From Verrucomicrobiota bacterium (GTDB lineage Bacteria; Verrucomicrobiota; Verrucomicrobiia; Limisphaerales; JADLHS01), in assembly GCA_025350905.1 (NCBI GenBank), contig JANXWY010000341.1, positions 1 to 51,988 on the forward strand: a stretch of 51,988 nucleotides of DNA, written 5' to 3'. The position numbers and the translations under genes were made by a program. Positions 9,487 to 17,468 of the stretch are shown here, in pieces; position 1 is the first letter of the stretch, and each line of letters begins with the position of its first letter. A model generated the notes under the pieces. The model was given only the letters and a program-made list of their open reading frames with translations, was not told the origin of the DNA and did not search any database.

Positions 9487-10347
9487 TTATCCGCGCCGCG
9501 TCCGGATGTGATGAAAAAGATATTGCTGGGCGTAACCCGCGTTGGGCCCAAAATGCTTGGCCGCGAATTGACGCAATCGCTCCGGTGGCATGGTGCGGCC
9601 GCGAAAATAGAATGTGCTCAGTGCGCGGGCGACCCAGACATCGATCGGAAACGCGGTTGGAAACCCATACGCAAAGAGCAACACACAGTCGGCAATTTTT
9701 TCTCCGACGCCGGGTAGCGCCAGCAACCGGGTGCGGGCCTCCGCCACCGGACACTGCTGGAGCTGTTCCGGCGCGAACTCGCCCGCCACGATCCGCCGGG
9801 CCGTGCCCAGCAGATACGGCGCGCGAAAGCCCATTTTGCATTCGCGCAACTCCGCCTCGCTCAAAGCGGCCACGCGCCGGGCGGTCGGAAAAGCAAACGC
9901 TAGCGAGCACCCGTCCGGCAGCGGGACGCGTTCGCCAAAACGCTCACTCAACGTCCGGACAATTTGCCGGATCTGCACAATCTGCTTGGTTGAGGACAAA
10001 ATAAATGATGCCAGACACTCCCATGGGTCCTGCCGCAAAAGCCGCAAACCGCGACAGGCGGCAACGGCAGCCTGCAAGTGTGGATCGTCCTGGGGAAAAG
10101 TAGCCAGCACTCCATTCAGTTCCACGTCGGCTTGCAGAAATGCGGTGAGCCAGGACCAATCGCGCTGCGGCTCGGCGGTTCGGCCCACGATGGTCTCTGC
10201 CGATTGTCGCAGATGTACCCCCCGCCCCTGCACCACGCCCACCCAGGCGTCGGCCACTCGCTCCCAGGCGAACACCTGACCCGAAGTCATTGTGGCGGTC
10301 AGATCGTAATTGCGCGCGGGCAGGCTGATTTCGGTCGTGGCCGCCAT
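9487..10347 (-). CDS. OGG1-type 8-oxoguanine DNA glycosylase (HhH-GPD)
   Basis: A 286-residue base-excision repair enzyme. The N-terminal domain has the SGQVFAW box typical of OGG1. The helical core contains QDPWECLASFILSSTKQIVQ, and the helix-hairpin-helix motif is LPGVGEKIADC with the catalytic Schiff-base lysine at K217 and the activating aspartate at D236 in FPIDVWV. This arrangement, including the N-terminal beta domain, matches the eukaryote-like OGG1 group rather than MutM (Fpg) or MutY. It would excise 8-oxoguanine and nick the abasic site. It begins 4 bp after the end of the PAP2-glycosyltransferase gene, so the two are probably co-transcribed. Confidence 0.9.
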   Translation of the reverse strand: MAATTEISLPARNYDLTATMTSGQVFAWERVADAWVGVVQGRGVHLRQSAETIVGRTAEPQRDWSWLTAFLQADVELNGVLATFPQDDPHLQAAVAACRGLRLLRQDPWECLASFILSSTKQIVQIRQIVRTLSERFGERVPLPDGCSLAFAFPTARRVAALSEAELRECKMGFRAPYLLGTARRIVAGEFAPEQLQQCPVAEARTRLLALPGVGEKIADCVLLFAYGFPTAFPIDVWVARALSTFYFRGRTMPPERLRQFAAKHFGPNAGYAQQYLFHHIRTRRG

Positions 10348-10351
10348 CGGG

Positions 10352-12601
10352 TCAGTGCAGATTTCGGCAGGTGAAGATCTCGAGGGTGTGCAACACCCGT
10401 CCCTGGTAGAGCACGACGTGGCGCCCAGTATTCGTCACGGAATCGAATTGCTTCACCAGCCAGGTGGGTGCGGGCGCAGCTTCATCCGGCGGCAAACAGA
10501 GATTGGTTTCGCCCTTTGCCCATTTCGTTAACCAGTCGGCCACCAGCTTCGTACTCTCGGCTTGACGAACGAACAGTGCGTTCTGACCCCGGCGCGCCTC
10601 CCCGTATCCGGGCCAAAAATAGTACTGGTTTTCCGGGAGTTCGGTGGGCGGGCAAAAAACCATCGGCGACTCCTTCACCTGCGACCGGGCAGCGGGCAAA
10701 TAAAACGTGAGCAAACTCGTAATCCCGTAGTGGGCGCCGATGAGGAAAACGGGTTGGCCTTCCTGGGCGAGTCGCCGCTCCGCCTGGCCCACCACGCGCG
10801 CCATTTCTTCGTAACCGCGCACACGCCGCAAGGGATCCAAGTTTGCGGGTAACGGGTGACCGGCGACCTTCCCGACCAGGTCCGTATTCAACATCACGGT
10901 CACCACTGCGGCGCCCACCACCAGACCGGTCGCCAGCCAAGGCTTGACGCCCCGGTCACTCGACCGCAGTCGACGATCCCAGTAAATCACCATCACGCAG
11001 AAAATAGGCAGCACGGCGGGCGCAATCCAGTTGGGTTGCACGCGAGAATTGAAGGCGAGCAAGACGTACAGTAGGAAAACTGGCGCGCCCATGCTGAAGA
11101 AATAAACCAGCCGTCCATCGCGCTGGGCGGTCCGCCACAGCGCCACGAGGGCAATCGTCGCCGCCACGAAGTAGACCGGATTTAGCAGCGCGAACTCGGT
11201 GCCGAGAAATTCGAGCAGCCACGAAAGGTGCTTAGCCAGGGGCTCGGCGGCTCGGCCCACACCTCCGTGGGCGGCGACATGCTTCAAGCTGATCCAGTCG
11301 TGCTGCCAGTTCCAAATGAGCACCGGCAGCGTACACAGCAGGTTGATCAACAAGGCGAGATATGGGCCGGGTCGGCGAAGCTGTCGCCGCGCGGGGGGCC
11401 ATACTACGAAAAACACTCCCCAACACAGCCACATCAATGGCGAACTGTATTTACTTAGAAAACCCAGGCCCAACCACAACCCGGTCCACAGCCACGAACT
11501 GAGTGGCGCGTCTTCCTGAACGGCCCGCCAGCCCGTCAACATCGCCGCGGTCCAGAATAATACCGTCAGCGGATCCACCGTCAGTAGCGTTGACCCTACT
11601 GCCAGCAACGGTGTGGTTGTGACAATGAGCATCAGAAAAAAACCGGCCCGCGCACTGACTTCGCGGGCAAAGAAACGCAGGAGCAGCCAGCCGACGGTCG
11701 CCCCGATCAAGGGCGAGAAAAACCGCACCCCGAAGGCCGTGTCGCCCCAGAGGGACGTGCCGAGGAACTGGGTCACGGCAATCAACGGCGGTTTGCTGTA
11801 GTACGACAGGGCGAGGTGTTTCGACCAGACCCATTGATAAGCTTCGTCTTCGGATAACTCGATCGTGCCACTCGCCAGGTAAATCCATCGGCCCAAGGTC
11901 ACGAGGCCGAGGAACAGGTAACCGGCGCGCAACCAATGTTGTTCGAGAATGGGGCGCAGAGCGGGGAACGTGGTCTCCGTGGCCCCTGTAGGTTCTGGGA
12001 GCTTAGCCGGACCGGGTAGTAGTGACGGCACCTGTTCGTGCCACAGCGGAAACCACTTTCTCCCGACGCTCTGCCACAGCGCATTGAGCGCAAACAAGAC
12101 TCCGAGTGCCGATCCCGCGCCGAGAATTGCGCCCACGAGCACATCGCTGGGATAATGCACGCCGTTGTACACGCGGGAGAAACTGATTGCGATGGCCAGC
12201 GGCACCATCACTCGCCAACTTCGGCGTCGGAAGAGAAAGGCCACCATCGCCACGGCAAACCAGTTCGCTGCATGACTGGAGGGCATACTGCCGCTGCCGC
12301 TGCAGCCGACCAGCAAACGGACATCCGCCAACGCCGAGCACGGACGCACCCGCCCGATGGCGTGCTTAAGCGTGTTGCTGACCAGCCCATCCGTGACGCC
12401 GACGGCCAAGGCGAGGAGCAGGAGAAACCAGGCGGCTTTGCTGCCTCCGCGCCAGAGCAAGCCCGCGATCACCACCAAAACCAGCGGAAGAAACAGCCGG
12501 TTCCCGCTCAGCCACGGCATCACGACGTCGAACAAAGGATTGCTCAACGTCAGATTGATGAACCGGAACAGGCTGACATCCAGCGTTTGCAGCCAATGCA
12601 T
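10352..12601 (-). CDS. Fusion of PAP2 lipid phosphatase and ArnT-like (GT39/83) glycosyltransferase
   Basis: A 749-residue polytopic membrane protein with two enzymes in one chain. Residues about 1-190 form a PAP2-type phosphatase with all three motifs: KHAIGRVRP, MPSSHAAN and SRVYNGVHYPSD. After a linker of about 40 residues, residues about 230-600 match the PMT_2/ArnT glycosyltransferase fold, beginning ELSEDEAYQWVWSKH (acidic catalytic loop) and SYYSKPPLI, followed by many membrane helices and a soluble C-terminal portion. ArnT-like enzymes move a sugar from a polyprenyl phosphate to an envelope acceptor, leaving free polyprenyl phosphate; a PAP2 domain can dephosphorylate polyprenyl pyrophosphate. 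The pairing suggests lipid-carrier handling linked to glycosylation. It heads the ogg-comB run. Confidence 0.9.
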   Translation of the reverse strand: MHWLQTLDVSLFRFINLTLSNPLFDVVMPWLSGNRLFLPLVLVVIAGLLWRGGSKAAWFLLLLALAVGVTDGLVSNTLKHAIGRVRPCSALADVRLLVGCSGSGSMPSSHAANWFAVAMVAFLFRRRSWRVMVPLAIAISFSRVYNGVHYPSDVLVGAILGAGSALGVLFALNALWQSVGRKWFPLWHEQVPSLLPGPAKLPEPTGATETTFPALRPILEQHWLRAGYLFLGLVTLGRWIYLASGTIELSEDEAYQWVWSKHLALSYYSKPPLIAVTQFLGTSLWGDTAFGVRFFSPLIGATVGWLLLRFFAREVSARAGFFLMLIVTTTPLLAVGSTLLTVDPLTVLFWTAAMLTGWRAVQEDAPLSSWLWTGLWLGLGFLSKYSSPLMWLCWGVFFVVWPPARRQLRRPGPYLALLINLLCTLPVLIWNWQHDWISLKHVAAHGGVGRAAEPLAKHLSWLLEFLGTEFALLNPVYFVAATIALVALWRTAQRDGRLVYFFSMGAPVFLLYVLLAFNSRVQPNWIAPAVLPIFCVMVIYWDRRLRSSDRGVKPWLATGLVVGAAVVTVMLNTDLVGKVAGHPLPANLDPLRRVRGYEEMARVVGQAERRLAQEGQPVFLIGAHYGITSLLTFYLPAARSQVKESPMVFCPPTELPENQYYFWPGYGEARRGQNALFVRQAESTKLVADWLTKWAKGETNLCLPPDEAAPAPTWLVKQFDSVTNTGRHVVLYQGRVLHTLEIFTCRNLH

Positions 12602-12870
12602 GATGGCAGTGTGCGTCGCGACCAGCTAATTTGCGAGAACGAAGCGTGCCGCGCGTTGCTGATCCCCGCGGTGTCGATCAATCGCCGCGTCGAATGGAAA
12701 TCCGGCGAACCGATAAGCCTAGAAAAACCGAGTCTGGGATCTAGTTTGTCACCGCGGCCGGAAGCGACTTTGCCGTCCGGCTACGGTGGGTGCGCGGGAT
12801 TGGGTATAGTGCTTTTGGCTTCTCAAGGCTGGGTGATTTCAGGCAAATTCCTCCCTAGTTCAATTCCAAA

Positions 12871-14004
12871 ATGCGAATCCTCATTGCCACAGTCACCGCC
12901 GGCGGCGGACACCTCGCGGCCGCCGCGGCCCTGGATGAAGCCTGGCGGGCTGTGCGGCCCTGCGACGTCGTCGAGCGGGTTGATCTGGTGAAATTCTTTT
13001 CGCCCTTACATCGGAAGCTGCACGTGGAAGGCTACGTGAAACTCGTCGAACGCGCCCCAGAACTATGGGGAATGATTTTCGCCAAGACCGACAATCCCGC
13101 CGTGGCGCGACGGCTGAACCGGATTCAGCAATTGTTCCCCGGCCGATCACGTGCCCGTTTTGCGCGCTTCGTAAAGCAGTTCTGGCCGGACGTTGTGCTC
13201 TGTACACACTACGCGCCGGTGGAAGCCTTGGGCGAGATGCGCCAGCAGCAGAAGGACAAGCCGCCCTTCGTGGCCAGTATCGTCACCGATTTCGAGGCGC
13301 ACGCGCTGTGGATGGACGCCGGCGTGGCTTTGTATTGCGTCGCGGCCGAGGCCACCAAGGCGCGATTGGTGGCCCGCGGGGCCGCCGCGGCGAGCGTGGT
13401 CGCCACGGGCATTCCCATCGCTGCAAAATTTTCCGCGAAGCTCGACGCTCAGGCCGTGCGTCGGACCCTTGGCCTGCGGGATGACTTGCCCGTGTTGCTC
13501 GTCTTGAGCGGCGGCTTCGGCATGGGGCCGGTCGGAAAAATTCTCCGCGAGCTCGACCGGGTGGCCTCCGCGTTTCAAACGCTCGTCGTCTGCGGCCGAA
13601 ACGAAGCGCTGCGTCGCGGGCTGGCGGCGGAAGACCGCCAGCATCCAACGCACGTGCTGGGTTTCGCCACGAACATGCACGAATTGATGGCGGTGGCGGA
13701 TTTGATCATCACGAAACCCGGCGGGCTGACCGCGTCCGAAGCGCTGGCCCTAGGCAAACCCCTGTTCATTCTCGATCCAATTCCCGGTCAGGAGGCGGCC
13801 AACAGTGATTTTCTGCTCGAACGCGGCGCAGCGGTAAAGGTGAATCGAGTAGAGGACTTGCCCTATCGCGTGACGCAATTACTCGGTTCAAAAAAGTTAG
13901 GAGACATGGCGAAGGCAGCCAAATCGCTGGGGCGAATGAAGGCAGCAGCAGCAATCTGTCGAGAGGTTTTGAGCCGGCTCGGTAGCTCCGGCAAAAAGGA
14001 ATGA
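12871..14004 (+). CDS. MGDG-synthase-like / processive diacylglycerol glycosyltransferase (GT28)
   Basis: A 377-residue GT-B glycosyltransferase. The N-terminus MRILIATVTAGGGHLAAAAA is the glycine-rich lipid-acceptor loop of the MGDG synthase family, and the C-terminal domain carries the UDP-sugar site ADLIITKPGGLTASEALALG followed by PIPGQEAAN. Such enzymes (plant MGD, Bacillus UgtP) transfer glucose or galactose from a UDP-sugar to diacylglycerol at the cytoplasmic membrane face. The stop overlaps the next start by 4 bp (ATGA), so translation of the App1-type phosphatase is probably coupled. The ATG at 12871 places the glycine-rich loop exactly at the N-terminus, as in homologues. Confidence 0.9.
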   Translation: MRILIATVTAGGGHLAAAAALDEAWRAVRPCDVVERVDLVKFFSPLHRKLHVEGYVKLVERAPELWGMIFAKTDNPAVARRLNRIQQLFPGRSRARFARFVKQFWPDVVLCTHYAPVEALGEMRQQQKDKPPFVASIVTDFEAHALWMDAGVALYCVAAEATKARLVARGAAAASVVATGIPIAAKFSAKLDAQAVRRTLGLRDDLPVLLVLSGGFGMGPVGKILRELDRVASAFQTLVVCGRNEALRRGLAAEDRQHPTHVLGFATNMHELMAVADLIITKPGGLTASEALALGKPLFILDPIPGQEAANSDFLLERGAAVKVNRVEDLPYRVTQLLGSKKLGDMAKAAKSLGRMKAAAAICREVLSRLGSSGKKE

Positions 14005-15260
14005 ACGATGTCCGCCCTCACCCTGCCCTGCTCCCCCGAGGCGAGGGAACGGCAACGTTCGTCTGCCAAAATTCCAGCGACTTAGCTTTCGCCGACCGAC
14101 GGAAGATAAATTTCCCTCGCCCAACGGGGGAGAGTTGGGGTGGATGGATTCGGCGGGTCTGGCTCCTATTTAGCCTTTGGTTTTCGATCACAGCTTCGGC
14201 TCAGCACACGCAGCTTAAACGCGACGAACAGATCGTTTTCTATCCGAGCGTGGCCCAACGCGTCGCCGGCGACACAAACTTTTGGCGCGCGGAAATTCGT
14301 GGCTGCGTTTTCGAGGTGGAGCAGCGCACCGTCCTGCTGGCGGCGTTGCGCGCGGCACTGGATTTGAAAGACGTCACCATGACCGCGGCCGAAGCGAAAG
14401 TTTTCAACGAGCGCGCACGACTTTTTCTCGTGGACCACAAGCCCGGCAAAAAGGTATTCATCCGCTGCGGCACGAATGAATTCTTGGTAGGCAAGTCCGG
14501 GGTGGATGGGCGATTCGCGGGCTCGGTTCGATTGCGCGACATGGATTGGGGCCGCCGGCCGCCGAGCGGGCGCGAGGACGACCGCGCCGCAGTACCCGCC
14601 GGGTCGGAGACTGGCGCTCCGTTTACGGCCGTGCTCAGCGCTGGTGACCAGCGGATTTTCTCCGGCGAGGTGTTCTTCCTGGAGGACCAGGGGCTGAGCG
14701 TGATCTCGGATATTGACGACACCATCAAGGTCACCGAAGTACGGAACCGTCCCGCGACGTTGCGCAACACCTTCCTGCGTGAGTTCCAACCCGTGCCGGG
14801 CTTGGCAGAGCTTTACCAGTCGTGGGCGCATTCGAATCGCGCGGCGTTTCATTACGTTTCCGCGAGTCCCTGGCAGCTTTATGAACCGTTGAGCACGTTT
14901 ATTCAGATGCACGGATTTCCCTCAGGAACTTTCGCCTTAAAGCAGTTTCGCTGGAAAGATGGCAGCTTCTTCAGCCTGTTTGCCGGCCCAGAGCAATACA
15001 AGCGGCGGGTCATTGAACCCTTGTTGCAAAAGTTTCCGAGTCGCCAGTTCATCCTGATTGGTGATTCGGGTGAGCGCGATCCGGAAATTTACGCGACGCT
15101 GGCGCGAAAGTATCCCCGGAGGATCGCGCGGATCTACCTTCGCGATGTGACAGGCGAAGCGGCGGACGCGGATCGATACGTCCAAGCGTTCCTCGGTGTG
15201 CCGCGCGGGCGCTGGCAGATTTTTCGCGAGCCGGGCGAATTGACGATCGCTTCCGAGTGA
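14001..15260 (+). CDS. App1-type phosphatidate phosphatase (DUF2183) carrying repeat-derived inserts
   Basis: A 419-residue protein. The C-terminal half is an App1/DUF2183 HAD-like phosphatase: SDIDDTIKVTEV gives the DxDxT nucleophile motif, followed by FHYVSASPWQLYEPL and FILIGDSGERDPEIY. Yeast App1 converts phosphatidate to diacylglycerol, which fits the overlapping diacylglycerol glycosyltransferase. A signal-peptide-like segment (VWLLFSLWFSITASAQ, residues about 53-69) suggests export, but it is preceded by about 50 residues encoded by a dispersed inverted repeat (14015-14142). No ATG, GTG or TTG exists between that repeat and the hydrophobic segment. A second repeat-like insert lies at residues about 183-207. 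Confidence 0.85.
   Translation: MNDVRPHPALLPRGEGTATFVCQNSSDLAFADRRKINFPRPTGESWGGWIRRVWLLFSLWFSITASAQHTQLKRDEQIVFYPSVAQRVAGDTNFWRAEIRGCVFEVEQRTVLLAALRAALDLKDVTMTAAEAKVFNERARLFLVDHKPGKKVFIRCGTNEFLVGKSGVDGRFAGSVRLRDMDWGRRPPSGREDDRAAVPAGSETGAPFTAVLSAGDQRIFSGEVFFLEDQGLSVISDIDDTIKVTEVRNRPATLRNTFLREFQPVPGLAELYQSWAHSNRAAFHYVSASPWQLYEPLSTFIQMHGFPSGTFALKQFRWKDGSFFSLFAGPEQYKRRVIEPLLQKFPSRQFILIGDSGERDPEIYATLARKYPRRIARIYLRDVTGEAADADRYVQAFLGVPRGRWQIFREPGELTIASE
14015..14142. repeat. Inverted dispersed repeat forming the 5' end of the App1 coding frame
   Basis: Two arms of about 30 bp (14015-14048 and 14113-14142) read as inverted, diverged copies of one another, sharing the core CTCCCCCG...CGAGGGA. They are separated by about 64 bp. 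The element is similar in composition and motif to the palindrome inside the UvrD-like gene at 35572-35633. Confidence 0.75.
14549..14620. repeat. Probable decayed palindromic insert inside the App1 gene
   Basis: A GC-rich 72-bp stretch with facing halves (GCCGCCGAGCGGGCGC near its left side, GGTCGGAGACTGGCGCTCC at its right end) resembles the GGAGCGCC-type palindromes of this window. It encodes the low-complexity peptide RRPPSGREDDRAAVPAGSE, which falls between two conserved-looking strands. Confidence 0.45.
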
Positions 15261-15280
15261 ATTTCGGCTAACTTGGGCGC

Positions 15281-16078
15281 GTGGCCAAACCCACTTCCAT
15301 CGAACTACCCGGCGTGCCGCCGATCCCGATTCTCTATGAAGACCGGTCGGTCCTGGCGATTGACAAGCCGCGGGGTTGGATGCTCGTGCCGTTTTCGTGG
15401 CAGAAGACGAACTGGAATTTGCAGGCGGCCATCGTGTCGTCCATCGGCGCGGGCGATTTCTGGGCGCGGTCGCGCGGATTGAAATTTCTCAAGTTCGTCC
15501 ATCGGCTGGATGCGGAGACGACGGGAATTTTGCTCTTCGCCAAAAGCCCGGGCGCGGTGGAGTCATATTCGGACTTGTTCGAGGATCGGCGGATGGAGAA
15601 GACGTATCTGGCCGTTGTGGAAGGCGTGCCGAAGCAAACAACCTGGACGTGTCACCTGAAACTCGGTCCCGCCCCCGGCCAGATCGGACGGATGCGGGTG
15701 GACGAACGCGAAGGCAAGGACGCCGAGACGCACTTTCGTATGTTGCAGACGAATGACGGGCGTAGCCGCCGACGGGAGGCGGCGGAAGCGGACCCAAGGG
15801 CCATATCAAATGACCGCCTCGCTGCCACCGCCGTTTCGTCACTTGTCGAAGCCCGCCCGCTCACGGGACGTACGCACCAAATCCGCCTGCACCTGGCCGA
15901 GACCGCCGGGCCGGTGGTGGGCGACGACATTTACGGCCGCCGGACGATTCGTGGCCAACTGGGACTGCGAGCCGTGCGCCTGACGTTCGCGGATCCGTTC
16001 ACGCGGCGCCGTATCGACATTCGCGCCCCGGTCGAGGAATTTTGTCGCGAATATGGATTCGACATTCCCACGCTTTAG
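15281..16078 (+). CDS. RluA-family pseudouridine synthase with a repeat-encoded insert
   Basis: A 265-residue RNA pseudouridine synthase of the RluA/RsuA-fold family. The active-site motif HRLDAETTG (catalytic Asp) is at about residues 73-81, and the family C-terminal motif RPLTGRTHQIRLHL is intact. The N-terminal S4 domain found in RluC/RluD is absent. It would isomerise uridines in rRNA or tRNA; the target is not predictable. Between the strand ending ETHFRML and the one beginning SSLVEARPLTG there are about 27 extra residues (160-184), encoded by a dispersed GTAGCCGCCGACG-type repeat. The start is the GTG at 15281, 20 bp after the App1 stop. Confidence 0.88.
   Translation: MAKPTSIELPGVPPIPILYEDRSVLAIDKPRGWMLVPFSWQKTNWNLQAAIVSSIGAGDFWARSRGLKFLKFVHRLDAETTGILLFAKSPGAVESYSDLFEDRRMEKTYLAVVEGVPKQTTWTCHLKLGPAPGQIGRMRVDEREGKDAETHFRMLQTNDGRSRRREAAEADPRAISNDRLAATAVSSLVEARPLTGRTHQIRLHLAETAGPVVGDDIYGRRTIRGQLGLRAVRLTFADPFTRRRIDIRAPVEEFCREYGFDIPTL
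15758..15832. repeat. Dispersed GTAGCCGCCGACG-type repeat inside the pseudouridine synthase gene
   Basis: The left part, GCGTAGCCGCCGACGGGAGG, is nearly identical to the repeat at 30713, downstream of the aldolase gene, and related to that at 29215. The right part (GACCGCCTCGCTGCC...) is an imperfect inverted copy. It is 75 bp long and keeps the reading frame. Confidence 0.7.
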
Positions 16079-16096
16079 GGCAAATTCCGCGCCCAC

Positions 16097-16597
16097 ATGG
16101 AAAATAGCGTTGCCTCTCCGCCGGCGGAAATCGGTGTTGTTATCTGCGAAACGGAACTGATTCAGTTCCGCCTTTCGCGGATTCACGGCACCGGTGGTTA
16201 TGCCCGCCAAACCATTGCCGCCGGAACGCGGGTCATTGAATACCTCGGCGAGCGGATCTCCAAAGCCGAATCGCTCGTCCTGTGCGAGGCCGACAACGTG
16301 TATATTTTCGACATCGATGACGAGTTTGATCTGAATGGCAATGTGGCTTGGAACCCGGCGCGGTTTCTCAATCACGGCTGCGCGCCCAACTGTGAGGCGG
16401 AGCAGGACGAGGCGCGGATCTGGATCCTGGCGTTGCGTGATATCCCGGTCGGAGAGGAGTTGACCTTCAACTATGGCTACGGCCTGGAAGATCACCTTGA
16501 CCATCCGTGTCGCTGCGGGGCGTCGGCGTGTGTCGGTTATATCGTGGCGGAGGAATTCTTCGACCAATTGCGCCCGCAAGCAGCACTACCGGCGTGA
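16097..16597 (+). CDS. SET-domain protein (putative protein-lysine methyltransferase)
   Basis: A 166-residue stand-alone SET domain. The fold signatures are all present: an early GYARQTIAAGTRVIEYLGE (SAM-binding GxG region degenerate as GTGGYA), ARFLNHGCAPNCEAE matching the RFxNHSCxPNC box, GEELTFNYGYG with the catalytic tyrosine, and a post-SET cysteine cluster HPCRCGASACVG. Such proteins use S-adenosylmethionine to methylate lysines. In bacteria, SET proteins occur sporadically and their targets are mostly unknown. It lies 18 bp after the pseudouridine synthase gene and about 100 bp before purN. The His replacing Ser in NHGC is a mild deviation from the eukaryotic consensus (NHSC to NHGC). 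Confidence 0.9.
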   Translation: MENSVASPPAEIGVVICETELIQFRLSRIHGTGGYARQTIAAGTRVIEYLGERISKAESLVLCEADNVYIFDIDDEFDLNGNVAWNPARFLNHGCAPNCEAEQDEARIWILALRDIPVGEELTFNYGYGLEDHLDHPCRCGASACVGYIVAEEFFDQLRPQAALPA

Positions 16598-16694
16598 GGT
16601 GGCTATTTGGGACTGCGGTAGCTCGCATCCCCTCCTGGAATAGTCGCCGCGGGAAAGCTTGCAGTGGCCTGGGTCCAGCGGGAAACTAAACGGC

Positions 16695-17324
16695 GTGACG
16701 AGTGACCAATCATTTCGGCTCGGCGTGCTCGGTTCGGGCAGAGGCTCGAACTTCGTCGCCCTTGCGGACGCGATCACGGCCGGAAGCATTCCGGCGCAGA
16801 TCGCGACCGTGCTGAGCGACGTGGCGGCCGCGGGAATTCTGGAACAGGCGCGCCAACGCCAGCTTCCGGCCCAATTCATCGCCCCGGGAAAATTCCGCAC
16901 GAAACTGGATGAGGAAGCGGAGCGCGCTTATGTCCTGGCGTTGCAAGCCGCCCGCGTGGATTTAATCGTGTTGGCGGGTTTCATGCGCGTGCTCAAAGGT
17001 GATTTCCTTCGGGCCTTCGAGGGCCGGATTGTGAACATACATCCCTCTTTGCTGCCGTCGTTTCCTGGCCTGGAAGCGTGGAAACAGGCGTTGGATCAAG
17101 GCGTGAAGGTGACGGGTTGCACGGTGCATTTCGTGGATGCCGGCGTGGATGCCGGCGCGATCATCGACCAGCAAACGGTGGCGGTGCTGGACGACGACAC
17201 GGCCGCGACATTGCACGCGCGGATTCATGCAGCGGAGCATGAGTTGTATCCCAAGTGCGTGGCCGCGATTGCGCGTGGGGAGATCTTGGTTCAGGGGCGT
17301 CGGGTGATCCGGAAAGTCGGTTGA
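16695..17324 (+). CDS. purN: Phosphoribosylglycinamide formyltransferase
   Basis: A 209-residue PurN, which transfers a formyl group from 10-formyl-tetrahydrofolate to GAR in de novo purine synthesis. The N-terminal [11 protein letters not shown] loop binds the phosphoribosyl moiety, [14 protein letters not shown] contains the catalytic Asn and His, and [14 protein letters not shown] contains the catalytic Asp. I chose the GTG at 16695, which puts the first beta strand about 8 residues in, as is normal; a TTG at 16659 would add 12 residues. The stop codon abuts a dispersed inverted repeat that starts at 17325. Confidence 0.93.
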   Translation: MTSDQSFRLGVLGSGRGSNFVALADAITAGSIPAQIATVLSDVAAAGILEQARQRQLPAQFIAPGKFRTKLDEEAERAYVLALQAARVDLIVLAGFMRVLKGDFLRAFEGRIVNIHPSLLPSFPGLEAWKQALDQGVKVTGCTVHFVDAGVDAGAIIDQQTVAVLDDDTAATLHARIHAAEHELYPKCVAAIARGEILVQGRRVIRKVG

Positions 17325-17390
17325 AACCACTCGATACACCAAATACACGAAATGAATTCAGATTTCGTGCGGTTCGCGTATGCCGTAGTT
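17325..17390. repeat. AACCAC-CGAAATACAC-type inverted repeat after purN
   Basis: The left arm 17325-17353 and right arm 17362-17390 are imperfect inverted copies rich in ACACGAAA/TTTCGTG. The same family occurs at 29349-29434 with better-preserved arms, so this is a dispersed repeat. It begins at the base after the purN stop and might act as a 3' hairpin. Confidence 0.7.
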
Positions 17391-17468
17391 AATCCATCAG
17401 CCGCACAAAGCACACAGCTTGGCCGCGATGGACTTGGCCAATAATTCCCGCTACGCTGGAAATAATTT

